This document shows, piece after piece, positions 8,976 through 17,122 of a DNA stretch of 64,000 nt. How positions within the stretch are numbered: position 1 is the stretch's first letter; the number at the start of each line of letters is the position of its first letter. Position numbers and translations under genes: made by a program. The notes beneath the pieces are model-generated. The model was given only the letters and a program-made list of their open reading frames with translations. It searched no databases and was not told where the DNA came from. The stretch is from Streptomyces sp. cf386. Its GTDB lineage: Bacteria > Actinomycetota > Actinomycetes > Streptomycetales > Streptomycetaceae. Where the stretch lies: contig NZ_FNHV01000003.1 of assembly GCF_900103585.1 (NCBI RefSeq), positions 522,011-586,010 on the forward strand. The letters run 5' to 3'.

Positions 8976-10355
8976 ATGACGGACGCTCCTGACCACGCCC
9001 ACACCCGCCATGCCGAGCCCAACCCCGATGCCGACCCCCACCCCGGCCCCCACCTCGGCCCCCACCCCGGCCCTGACCCCGCCACCCTGTCGGCTCAGGA
9101 GATCGCCTCCGCCGTACGCTCACGCACCCTCCGCGCCGTCGACGTCGTCACCGCGACCCTCGAACGGATCCAACGCGCCGACCCCGTCCTGTGCGCCTTC
9201 ATCGAGGTGTGGGGCGGGGAGGCGCTTGAGCGGGCCGGCGAGGTGGACGCACGAGTCGGCGCGGGCGAGGGTGAGCTGCTGCCGTTGGCCGGTGTGCCCA
9301 TCGGGGTCAAGGGGCGGCACGGGCTGCGCACCGCAGGCCCACTGCTCGCGGCGGGGTGCGTGGCGGTGGGGGCGACGTCCGTTCCCGGGCCCGGAACTCC
9401 CTGGCAGACCTGGGGACTTGGCCGGTACGGCCGTACGGTCAACCCGTGGCGGTACGACCGTACGCCGGGCGGCTCCTCGGCCGGTTCCGCGGCAGCGGTG
9501 GCGGCGGGGCTGGTGCCGCTCGCCACCGCTAGCGACGGGGCCGGGTCGGTACGGATCCCGGCGGCGTGGTGCGGGATCGTCGGGCTGAAGGTGACCAACG
9601 GGCGGTTGCCGTCGGCCGACCGCACCGGGCTCATGGCGCCCGGGGTACTGGCGCGGAGCGTGGGGGATGCGGCGGCGTACTGGGCCGTGATGTCGCGGGC
9701 GCACAGGGAGACCCTGCGGCCGAACAGGTCGGACGGGCCGGGAAGGCCGGACAGGTCGGACAGGCCGGACAACAGCGACAGGCCCGACGACAACGACGGG
9801 CCGGACTACAGCAAGGGGGCGGGCACCGCCGACAGACCGCCCGGCGAGCACGACACCCCCGCCGCCGCCTGGTCTCCCGACCTCGGCTTCGACACCCCCG
9901 ACCCGGCCATCGTGGCCGTCGCCCACTCCGCGGCCGTACGCCTCGCCGAAGCCGGCGCGCTACGGCTCGCGCCCCCGGCCACGCCCCTCCACCTCGACAA
10001 CCCGGCCCCCGCCTGGCTCGCGCTCCGCACCCCGGGAGCCGACCCCGCCCCCGCCCACCGCATCCGCGCCGCGAACGACAGCCGCCTGGACGCCTTCTTC
10101 GCCGACTCCGAGTTGCTGCTGACCCCTACCGCCCCCACCTCACCGCACGGCCACGAAGGCCCCGGTGACCGGTACTCCACCGCACTGACCTGGGCGTTCA
10201 ACCTGAGCGGGCATCCGGCGATCAGTATTCCGGCGGGCTTCGACCCCGATGGCTGCCCGGTCGGACTCCAGCTCGTGGCGGCGCGTGGAGCGGAAGCACT
10301 GCTGCTCCGAGTGGCGGGAGTGGCCGAGAAGCACTTGGGACCCCTGGACCGCTAA
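8976..10355 (+). CDS. Amidase-signature-family hydrolase
   Basis: A 459-residue amidase-signature enzyme that would hydrolyse carboxamides. The catalytic Lys lies in GVPIGVKGRHG, the cis-Ser in PGGSSAGSAAA and the nucleophile Ser in DGAGSVRIPAAWCGIVGLK; DGAGS replaces the more common DxGGS. The N-terminus is a His/Pro/Asp-rich run (about residues 5-35) and the middle has a 40-residue Asp/Arg/Pro insert near 250-290, both probably disordered and coded by short direct repeats. It lacks the C-terminal features of GatA, so a role in tRNA amidation is unlikely. Substrate unknown. Confidence 0.85.
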   Translation: MTDAPDHAHTRHAEPNPDADPHPGPHLGPHPGPDPATLSAQEIASAVRSRTLRAVDVVTATLERIQRADPVLCAFIEVWGGEALERAGEVDARVGAGEGELLPLAGVPIGVKGRHGLRTAGPLLAAGCVAVGATSVPGPGTPWQTWGLGRYGRTVNPWRYDRTPGGSSAGSAAAVAAGLVPLATASDGAGSVRIPAAWCGIVGLKVTNGRLPSADRTGLMAPGVLARSVGDAAAYWAVMSRAHRETLRPNRSDGPGRPDRSDRPDNSDRPDDNDGPDYSKGAGTADRPPGEHDTPAAAWSPDLGFDTPDPAIVAVAHSAAVRLAEAGALRLAPPATPLHLDNPAPAWLALRTPGADPAPAHRIRAANDSRLDAFFADSELLLTPTAPTSPHGHEGPGDRYSTALTWAFNLSGHPAISIPAGFDPDGCPVGLQLVAARGAEALLLRVAGVAEKHLGPLDR

Positions 10356-10372
10356 ATGCGTACGCATATAAT
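10356..10372 (+). promoter_or_regulatory. Palindrome overlapping a perfect -10 box
   Basis: ATGCGTACGCAT at 10356-10367 is a perfect 12-bp palindrome starting one base after the amidase stop. Its last base begins TATAAT (10367-10372), a consensus -10 hexamer, 70 bases ahead of the reductase ATG. No strong -35 is seen at the right distance. The layout suggests a repressor operator covering a promoter for the downstream gene. Confidence 0.5.
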
Positions 10373-10441
10373 GCAGGTGCTATTAATTGCCGTACGCCGA
10401 CCATCCGGCCTACCGATGTGGCCGACCATTTGGGGGGACCC

Positions 10442-11026
10442 ATGACCCGCCGCTTCCTGTTCGTCCTCGGCAGCAGCCGCCCCGACGGCAACACCGAGCT
10501 GCTGGCCCGCAGGGCCGCCGAGCAGTTGCCCGAAGCCGTCGAGCAGCAGTGGATCGACCTGGCCGCGCATCCGCTGCCCGACTTCGAGGACCTGAGGCAC
10601 GACAGCGACCATGTGCGCCCGACGGAGGGGAACGTGGCGCTGCTGCTCGACGCGACGCTCGCCGCGACGGACGTCGTGATCGCCTCCCCGCTGTACTGGT
10701 ACTCGGTGTCCGCCCCCGTCAAGCGCTACCTCGACTACTGGTCGGGCTGGCTGCGCACCCCCGGCGTCGACTTCAAGGCGACCATGGCGGGGCGCACCCT
10801 GTGGGGCGTCACCGCGCTCGCGCACGAGGAGCAGGAGGTCGCCGACCCGCTGGTCGGCACGCTCAGCAACTCCGCCGCGTACATGGGCATGCACTTCGGC
10901 GGAGTCCTGCTCGGCAACGGCAGCAAGCCGGGGGACGTACTCCGCGACACTGAGGCTCTGGCCCAAGCGAAGACGTTCTTCACCCGCGAGGCCCCGCTCG
11001 CCCGTTTCCCGTACGAGACGGAGTGA
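10442..11026 (+). CDS. NAD(P)H-dependent FMN reductase / flavodoxin-fold oxidoreductase
   Basis: A 194-residue cytosolic flavoprotein. LGSSRPDGNTELLA at residues 9-22 is the FMN phosphate-binding loop and ASPLYWYSVSAPVKRYLDYW is the second FMN-contact segment, both typical of NADPH-dependent FMN reductases and NAD(P)H quinone reductases. The ATG at 10442 is preceded by GGGGGGA. A palindrome and consensus -10 box lie 70 bases upstream, so the gene probably has its own regulated promoter. The natural electron acceptor is not evident. Confidence 0.85.
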   Translation: MTRRFLFVLGSSRPDGNTELLARRAAEQLPEAVEQQWIDLAAHPLPDFEDLRHDSDHVRPTEGNVALLLDATLAATDVVIASPLYWYSVSAPVKRYLDYWSGWLRTPGVDFKATMAGRTLWGVTALAHEEQEVADPLVGTLSNSAAYMGMHFGGVLLGNGSKPGDVLRDTEALAQAKTFFTREAPLARFPYETE

Positions 11027-11081
11027 CTCCTACGCGATGTCGGACGAGGTGACTCCCGGACGATGATCGGCGAAGCAGCTC

Positions 11082-11960
11082 CTACGCGTTGACGTCCTTC
11101 GCCGCGAACCGCGCCCACGCCGCCGAGCCGAACACCACCGCGTACAGGGCCTGGACACCGAGGTTCTTGACCAGGTCGTCCCAGTACACGGGTTCGCGCA
11201 TGAGGTCGGCGAAGGACAGCCAGTAGTGGGAGAAGAAGTACGGCTGTATCGCGTGGAGCTGGGGTATCTGGTCAAGGATCTGGACCGTGATCAGCAGGCC
11301 GACCGTCGTCGCCATCGCCGCGATGCCGCTGTTGGTCAGCGTCGAGACAAACAGCCCGAGGGCCGCCACTCCTATGAGTGACGCGGCGACGACCAGGGCG
11401 ATCAGCAGGGCTCTGCCCAGCCCTTCCGCGAAACTGATCCGGGTGCCGGAGATGGTCGTCAGTTCGCCCAGCGGGAAGAGCAGCGCCCCGACCGTGAGCG
11501 CCGAGACCGCGACCACCAGGGTGGCCACCAGGCAGAAGGCCATCGTGGTCGCGTACTTGGTGAGCAGCAGGCGGGTGCGGCCGGCAGGGGCGACGAGGAG
11601 ATAGCGGAGGGTGCCCGCGTTCGCCTCGCCCGCTATCGCGTCGCCCGCGATGACGCCGATCGCCATCGGCAGGAAGAACGGCAACGTCGCGGCCAGCGCG
11701 GTGAAGACCAGGAACAGGCCGTTGTTGGTGATCTGGGAGATGAACGCCGGACCGCCACCGCCCTGCGGGCCACCGCCTCCCCCCGCCCCACCGTCGCCGG
11801 TCTCGATCTTCACGGCGATCCCGACCAGGATCGGCACGGCGGCCAGGACGCCGAGCAGCGCGAGCGTGCGCCAGCGCCGGAAGGTGGTGATCAGTTCGCT
11901 GCGGAGGAGACCGAAGGTCCACAACGGACTGGGCTTACCGATTGCTTCAGCCCGCGACAT
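11082..11960 (-). CDS. ABC exporter permease (ABC-2 type)
   Basis: A 292-residue membrane protein with six predicted helices, starting MSRAEAIGKP. The first helix follows RRWRTLALLG, and a Gly/Pro-rich external loop (GGAGGGGGPQGGGGPAF) precedes the second. GDAIAGEANAGTLRYLLVAP is the cytoplasmic coupling segment seen in ABC-2 permeases. The start overlaps the end of the ATPase gene by 14 bases, so the two are translated together. The substrate is unknown; the operon order places a LolA-like protein first, so a lipid or lipoprotein-related cargo is possible but not shown. Confidence 0.85.
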   Translation of the reverse strand: MSRAEAIGKPSPLWTFGLLRSELITTFRRWRTLALLGVLAAVPILVGIAVKIETGDGGAGGGGGPQGGGGPAFISQITNNGLFLVFTALAATLPFFLPMAIGVIAGDAIAGEANAGTLRYLLVAPAGRTRLLLTKYATTMAFCLVATLVVAVSALTVGALLFPLGELTTISGTRISFAEGLGRALLIALVVAASLIGVAALGLFVSTLTNSGIAAMATTVGLLITVQILDQIPQLHAIQPYFFSHYWLSFADLMREPVYWDDLVKNLGVQALYAVVFGSAAWARFAAKDVNA

Positions 11961-13011
11961 CGAACCCCTCCCCCGTGAGCGCCACGAACGCGTCCTCCAG
12001 AGAGGCCCGTTCGACACCGAAGCCGCGGACCCGGACCCCGGCGGTGACCAACGCCGCGTTGACCTCGGCGAGATCACGATCCGGGGGTTCGGCTGTCACC
12101 CGGTCCTCGGTGATGACGACGTCACCGGCGCCCTGCTCCTTCAGCACCCGGGCCGCCTCCCCGGCATCGGGCGTGGTCACGACCAGCCGGCCGCGCGTCC
12201 CGGCGGCCAGCTCCGCCACCGCACCCTGGATGATCAGCCGGCCCTGCGCCATCACCGCCGCGTGCGTGCACACCTGCTCGATCTCGTCGAGGAGGTGGGA
12301 GGAGAGGAAGACGGTCGTGCCCTCGGATGCCAGTTCCCTGATCAGGGCACGGATCTCGCGCATGCCCTGCGGGTCGAGGCCGTTGGTCGGCTCGTCCAGG
12401 ACGAGGAGCCTGCGCGGCTGGAGCAGCGCGGCCGCGAGCCCGAGCCGCTGCTTCATGCCGAGCGAGTACGCCTTCGCCTTCTTGCCCGCGGCGGCCGTCA
12501 GACCCACCCGGTCCAGCGCGGCAGCGACGCGGGTGCGCCGGGTGCGCGGATCGGCGGTCGGGTCGGCGGCGTCGTAGCGGATGAGGTTGTCGCGGCCCGA
12601 GAGGAAGCCGTACAGGGCGGGGCCCTCGATGAGCGCGCCGACGTGCGGCAGTACGGCGCGCGCGGACCGGGGCATGGGTTGCCCGAGCACGCGCGCGGTA
12701 CCGGAGGTGGGCTCGATGAGGCCCATCAGCATGCGGATGGTGGTGGTCTTGCCGGAGCCGTTGGGCCCGAGGAAGCCGAAGACGCTGCCCGCCGGGACGG
12801 TCAGATCGAGACCGTCCACGGCGAGCTGCCCGCCGCGGTAGCGCTTGGTGAGCGCGCGGGTGGCGATCACCGTGCCGACGTTGTCGGCCTGGTCGGAATG
12901 GCCGACCTGATCGGACCGGTCGGCCCGGGCCACCTGCTCGGCCTGGACGACCTGCTCGACCCGGCCGGATCGATCGACCTCGTCGCCCTCCGCGGCGGGC
13001 AGTTCCTCCAT
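11947..13011 (-). CDS. ABC transporter ATP-binding protein
   Basis: A 354-residue ATPase. GPNGSGKTT is the Walker A, YSLGMKQRLGLA the signature, and LLVLDEPTNGLDPQG the Walker B. A C-terminal regulatory segment of about 80 residues follows, as in exporters of the drug-resistance type. The first 45 residues are a repetitive Gln/Val/Asp/Arg-rich tail absent from most relatives. The start at 13011 has GAGGAG five bases upstream. It lies 52 bases after the LolA-like gene and overlaps the permease, forming a three-gene operon. Confidence 0.9.
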   Translation of the reverse strand: MEELPAAEGDEVDRSGRVEQVVQAEQVARADRSDQVGHSDQADNVGTVIATRALTKRYRGGQLAVDGLDLTVPAGSVFGFLGPNGSGKTTTIRMLMGLIEPTSGTARVLGQPMPRSARAVLPHVGALIEGPALYGFLSGRDNLIRYDAADPTADPRTRRTRVAAALDRVGLTAAAGKKAKAYSLGMKQRLGLAAALLQPRRLLVLDEPTNGLDPQGMREIRALIRELASEGTTVFLSSHLLDEIEQVCTHAAVMAQGRLIIQGAVAELAAGTRGRLVVTTPDAGEAARVLKEQGAGDVVITEDRVTAEPPDRDLAEVNAALVTAGVRVRGFGVERASLEDAFVALTGEGFDVAG

Positions 13012-13063
13012 AGGCTCCTCAGGCTCCTCGACTAGTGGTGCGCGTACGGCGCCCGGTGACGGG

Positions 13064-14341
13064 TCACTTCGCCGACTCGGCCGCCTTCACGAGCGCGTCC
13101 TTGTCGACCGCGCCCACGTAGACCTTGCCGTCGTCCGTGATCAGGGCGTTGATCAGGCGGGTCTTGAAGACCGTGCCCGAGCCGAACTTGCCGGTGACCT
13201 TGTCGCCCAGGGAGTCGAGGAAGCCGCCCATGTCGCCGCCGACCTCGCCGCCGGAGGGGACGCCCTCGCCGCCGGTGTCGAAGACGGCCACGGAGTTCCA
13301 GCCCTCGCCGATGACCTCGGGGCCGCCCTCGGGCGCCTGGCCCCGCTCGCCCTCGGACTTCGGGCCGCCGAACTCCTTCTCGAACTCCTTGCGAAGCTCG
13401 TCCTCGGACTTCGCGGCGCCGTGTTCCGAAGCGGCGCCGTCCAGCTCGCCCTCCTCGGTGACCTTCGCGCCCTTCGGCGGGGTGAAGTCGAAGGTGGAGG
13501 CGGCCGGCTTGGCGAAGCTGACCTGGGTGAAGCCCGCGTCGATCACGGCCGCGCCGCCGCTCGACGGGGTCAGCGTGAACTTCAGCGGCATACCGGTCTT
13601 GGCGTCCACGGCCACGGTGATCGCGCCGACCGTGGTCCCGGACTGCTTCGGCTTGATGAGCAGCCGGTAGGCGTCCCGGCCCGCGACCTGCGCGGTGCCG
13701 TCGACGGTGACGGACGTGGTGTCGTCGACCGCCTTCAGGGCCTCCTCGGTGAACTCCTTGGGGGTGGCCGGTACCTCTTCGGTCTTCCCCTTGCCCTTCT
13801 CGCCCTGGGGCTCCTCCGCGGTGCCGTGGAACACCTCGTTCGACTTGCTGTCGTAGCCCCAGATGTCCTTGCCGTTGTGGATGAGGCTGTACTCGGCGGC
13901 GTTCTCCAGGAGGGAGAGCTTCTGCCGGTCCGGGCCGTCGGCGGCGACGCGCAGCGTGTGCGTGCCGGACGCGAGCTCGGTGAGCTTGGTCGTGGGGTCG
14001 GCGGACGACCCGTCACCCGACCCCGACCCCATGGCGCCGGAGGCGAGGCTCGACTCCAGCCCACCGAGGTCGGGCAGGCCCAGATCGGTGGTGATCTTGA
14101 AGGTGCCGGACAGCTGCTGCACGTCCGACTTGGCGATCTTCTCGATGAGTTGCTGCGCGGTGATCTCCGGCAGGTCCGGGTCGCCGGAGTCGGCGATCGC
14201 CGGGACGAGCCCGATGGTCGCCGCCGCGACTCCCACAACCGTGGCCGGGACGACATACCGCGCGGCCTTGCGCCGTCGCGCCGCGCGCAGGTCGTCGCCT
14301 TCCTCGGCGGTCGTACTGTCGTCGGATGCGTACGGTGCCAT
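13064..14341 (-). CDS. LolA-like / DUF2092 membrane-anchored protein
   Basis: A 425-residue protein starting MAPYASDDST. A basic cytoplasmic tail (RRRKAARY) leads to one membrane helix (VVPATVVGVAAATIGLVPAI, about residues 31-50); the remainder is outside. ITAQQLIEKIAKSDVQQLSG begins a LolA-like beta-barrel domain with the recurring YRLLIKP and VAVDAKTGMPLKF segments. A Glu/Ser/Gly-rich stretch (about 270-350) interrupts it, and a short conserved tail ends at KAAESAK. Gram-positive LolA-like proteins lack an outer membrane to serve; roles in lipid or lipoprotein handling are only inferred. Met at 14341 is chosen for its GGAGG site. Confidence 0.75.
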   Translation of the reverse strand: MAPYASDDSTTAEEGDDLRAARRRKAARYVVPATVVGVAAATIGLVPAIADSGDPDLPEITAQQLIEKIAKSDVQQLSGTFKITTDLGLPDLGGLESSLASGAMGSGSGDGSSADPTTKLTELASGTHTLRVAADGPDRQKLSLLENAAEYSLIHNGKDIWGYDSKSNEVFHGTAEEPQGEKGKGKTEEVPATPKEFTEEALKAVDDTTSVTVDGTAQVAGRDAYRLLIKPKQSGTTVGAITVAVDAKTGMPLKFTLTPSSGGAAVIDAGFTQVSFAKPAASTFDFTPPKGAKVTEEGELDGAASEHGAAKSEDELRKEFEKEFGGPKSEGERGQAPEGGPEVIGEGWNSVAVFDTGGEGVPSGGEVGGDMGGFLDSLGDKVTGKFGSGTVFKTRLINALITDDGKVYVGAVDKDALVKAAESAK

Positions 14342-14637
14342 GTCTGCCTTACCTCCGTCGTCGGCGGCGGCCAACCGTCTCGTTTCCTCGCCCGCGAGTC
14401 TCTCGACCCCGCACTCGTCCACCCCTGAGCCGCCATTCTCACCCGAATCGGTGAGGAGTGGTGATTTCCGTGGTTTCCATCTGACCAAATCCACCAGGGA
14501 GATTCGTCAACCTCCGGAGCCAACTCCGCGTACACCTGCGGTATGACACATGGAGGCGGCGCCTCCCCCGACCCGTAGGGGTTGGCGGGGAAGACGCCGC
14601 TGTGCGGGCGCGCTGCCGTGCGGACGAGCGTTGCGGA

Positions 14638-15654
14638 TCAGCCGTTGATGAACACGTAGTCGGCCTGGTACGGCACCCCGACGATGGCGCCGGGCGTGCA
14701 GGAGCCGGCCGGGGCGACGCCGCCGACGGTGTTCAGCCGCAGGATCTCGGCCGTGTCGGCGAGGAGGCCACGGTGCTTGCCGGACTGAGTGGCCTTCAGG
14801 TCGAGCTCGGGGATGTTCTTGTCGCCGTTCGGGGTCCTGGAGATGACGGACCCCGTCACCGCACTGCCGTCCCGCGCGATCCACTGCGGTGTACCGGAGT
14901 TGGGCGCCACGAAGGAGTGCGCGATACGGCCGCCCAGTACGGCGCTGACGTCCCGCTGGGCGAAGGCGTACCCGCCGCCCTCGGCCGGCTTGCACTCGTA
15001 GATCTGCTTGCCCTTGATGACGGACGCCTGGAAGTTGTCGAGCGCGTCGCGGAAGTCGAACCCGGCGACGGTGACCTTGTGGAGCTGGCCGCGGACGGCA
15101 CCGCCCGGGAACTCGGCCGTGTGGAGGTTGGCGTAGAACGAACTCGGGTCGGTCTTGAGGGCGTTGAGAAGGGCGGTGTCCGTCACGGTCACGGTGCCGG
15201 TGACGCTGTGCCCCCTGCTCTTGCCCAGCAGGCCGCCGAAGTCGACCTTGATGCCGCCGTTGGTGCCCTTGGCGCCCTGGTGGATATGGAGGGCGGTCGG
15301 CTTGCCGGTGCCGCGCCAGGTGACGGCGACGGACACCTTGTCGCCCTTGACCTTCACGAACTGCAGGGCGGCACCGTCCTTGTCGCCGACGGCGGGCCCA
15401 CCCTGGACTGGAACCTCGTTCGCCCCGCGCAGACTGGCGGCGAGGACGGTGCCTCCGGTACCGCCACTTGCGGTACCGCTCTGGCTCACGATCCCCTGCG
15501 CGTCGCCTCCGGTATGGCCCGCGTGGTCAGCACGGTCACCTCCGGCGGCGAAGGCGGGAATCACCGCGGCGGCGACACCACCGACGGCGGCCACCGCGAC
15601 AGCGGTGACGATCAGGCTCTTACGGCGCTTCGAGAACGTCGCATTCATGCCCAT
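14638..15654 (-). CDS. Secreted CHRD-domain protein fused to DUF3455
   Basis: A 338-residue exported protein. A Sec signal peptide (KRRKSLIVTAVAVAAVGG..AFA, about residues 9-36) is followed by a His/Gly/Thr linker. Residues about 68-172 form a CHRD domain (SLRGANEVP, TALHIHQGAKGTNG, FYANLHTAEFPGGAVRGQL), and residues about 180-338 a DUF3455-like domain (YECKPAEGGGYAF, GTPQWIARDGSAVTG, PYQADYVFING). CHRD domains are found in chordin and in bacterial surface proteins. Function is unknown. The start at 15654 follows GGGGAG; Met3 is an alternative. Confidence 0.8.
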   Translation of the reverse strand: MGMNATFSKRRKSLIVTAVAVAAVGGVAAAVIPAFAAGGDRADHAGHTGGDAQGIVSQSGTASGGTGGTVLAASLRGANEVPVQGGPAVGDKDGAALQFVKVKGDKVSVAVTWRGTGKPTALHIHQGAKGTNGGIKVDFGGLLGKSRGHSVTGTVTVTDTALLNALKTDPSSFYANLHTAEFPGGAVRGQLHKVTVAGFDFRDALDNFQASVIKGKQIYECKPAEGGGYAFAQRDVSAVLGGRIAHSFVAPNSGTPQWIARDGSAVTGSVISRTPNGDKNIPELDLKATQSGKHRGLLADTAEILRLNTVGGVAPAGSCTPGAIVGVPYQADYVFING

Positions 15655-15778
15655 GATTCTTTTTTCTCCCCGTATTGCGGCTGACGCCCCCTGCGTCAGC
15701 TTCTGGTCATGAATACGGAGCGGATCTTAGTTTGGACTCAGTCCAGCATTGAGACCTACGTCACACTCATTCAGCCCG

Positions 15779-15904
15779 TCCGGCGTTTGAGGGCAAGGCC
15801 CTTTCAGGGCCGAAGCGGGGGTCCAGGGGGCGGCAGCCCCCTGGCGGGGTCAAAGGGGCAGAGCCCCTTGAGGATGGGACGGGTAGGGGCGGCGGGGGCG
15901 AAAA
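15779..15904. repeat. Streptomyces dispersed intergenic repeat with three hairpins
   Basis: Three successive hairpins lie downstream of the polyprenyl synthase gene: GGCCCT/AGGGCC (15797-15802, 15806-15811), CCAGGGGGC/GCCCCCTGG with loop GGCA (15823-15831, 15836-15844), and AAGGGGC/GCCCCTT with loop AGA (15853-15859, 15863-15869), followed by a G-rich tail. I recognise this order of segments as a repeat family scattered between genes in many Streptomyces genomes. It probably acts as the terminator of the minus-strand gene. Confidence 0.7.
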
Positions 15905-16915
15905 CTATCCGGCCCGATGCACCACGGCGTCGCACAACTCCATCAACGCAGCCTTGGCATCGACATCCGGCAACGGCGCCAGCGCAGCCCGCGCATCCTC
16001 CGCATACCGCACCGTGTCCCGCCGGGCCTGCTCCAACGCCGGATGCACCCGCAGCGCGTCCAACGCCTCCGTGAGCCGCGCATCGTCACTCAGATCGGAG
16101 TCCAGCAGCTCGCAGAGCGCGAGATCCTCCGCCAGCCCCAACCGCTCGGCCCGCTCCCGCAGCCGCAGCACCGGCAGCGTGGGAATCCCCTCCCGGAGAT
16201 CCGTCCCCGGCGTCTTCCCGGACTCACGGGATTCACTCGCGATGTCCAGCACGTCATCCGCCAACTGGAAGGCCACCCCCAGCCGCTCCCCGTACTGGGT
16301 CAGCACATCGACCACCGTCTCGTCGGCGCCCGACATCATCGCCCCGAAGCGGCACGACACCGCCACCAGCGACCCGGTCTTCCCGCTCAGCACATCCAGG
16401 TAGTGCTCGACGGGGTCCCGCCCGTCCTGCGGCCCCGCCGTCTCCAGGATCTGCCCGGTGACCAGCCGCTCGAACGCCTCGGCCTGCACCCGCACCGCCT
16501 CGGGCCCGAGGTCGGCCAGGATGTGCGAGGCGCGCGCGAACAGAAAGTCGCCGGTCAGTACGGCAACCGAGTTGCCCCAGCGGGCGTTCGCGCTGTCGAC
16601 CCCCCGCCGCACCGTCGCCTCGTCCATCACGTCGTCGTGGTACAGCGTCGCCAGATGGGTCAGCTCCACCACCACCGCCGACGGCACGACTCCCGGCGCA
16701 TACCGGTCACCGAACTGGGCAGTGAGCATCACAAGCAGCGGCCGGAACCGCTTTCCACCCGCTCGCACCAGATGCTGGGCGGCCTCGGTGATGAAGGGGA
16801 CCTCACTCTTGGTGGCTTCGAGCAATCCCTCCTCGACAGCCGCCAATCCGGCCTGGACATCGGCTTCCAGAGCCTGGTCCCGCACGCTCAGCCCGAACGG
16901 CCCGACGACGGTCAC
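15905..16915 (-). CDS. Polyprenyl diphosphate synthase (probable menaquinone side-chain enzyme)
   Basis: A 336-residue trans-prenyltransferase. GKRFRP (54-59) binds the pyrophosphate of IPP; DDVMD (94-98) and DDVLD (220-224) are the two Asp-rich motifs that hold the magnesium-diphosphate of the allylic substrate. The length and motifs fit long-chain (C35-C45) synthases such as those making the menaquinone tail, rather than short-chain farnesyl synthases. Chain length cannot be proved from sequence alone. The gene is divergent from a POT transporter. Several menaquinone genes elsewhere in the window (51296, 57967, 61791) support this role. Confidence 0.88.
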   Translation of the reverse strand: MTVVGPFGLSVRDQALEADVQAGLAAVEEGLLEATKSEVPFITEAAQHLVRAGGKRFRPLLVMLTAQFGDRYAPGVVPSAVVVELTHLATLYHDDVMDEATVRRGVDSANARWGNSVAVLTGDFLFARASHILADLGPEAVRVQAEAFERLVTGQILETAGPQDGRDPVEHYLDVLSGKTGSLVAVSCRFGAMMSGADETVVDVLTQYGERLGVAFQLADDVLDIASESRESGKTPGTDLREGIPTLPVLRLRERAERLGLAEDLALCELLDSDLSDDARLTEALDALRVHPALEQARRDTVRYAEDARAALAPLPDVDAKAALMELCDAVVHRAG

Positions 16916-17009
16916 GAGGGGTCTCCTGTCTGCTGGTGTCTTCTGGCGGTTACACGGTTTGTCGATAGGTCGCTGCCATCACTCAAGTCAGCGTATCCGG
17001 TCACGTTTC

Positions 17010-17077
17010 GATCACCGATGCCGCCCACCCGTCCACCACGGGCGGTATCGGATCACGACCGGTATGTTTTTGATCAC
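17010..17077. promoter_or_regulatory. Inverted repeat and GATCAC repeats in a divergent promoter region
   Basis: Between the divergent polyprenyl synthase and POT genes, a 12-bp inverted repeat (17015-17026 with 17040-17051, one mismatch) is flanked by three direct copies of GATCAC at 17010, 17051 and 17072. The position suggests regulator binding; no matching known consensus comes to mind. Confidence 0.35.
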
Positions 17078-17122
17078 CTGAAACGGACGGATATCTATCG
17101 ACTTATAGGGAAGTAGCGGCCC

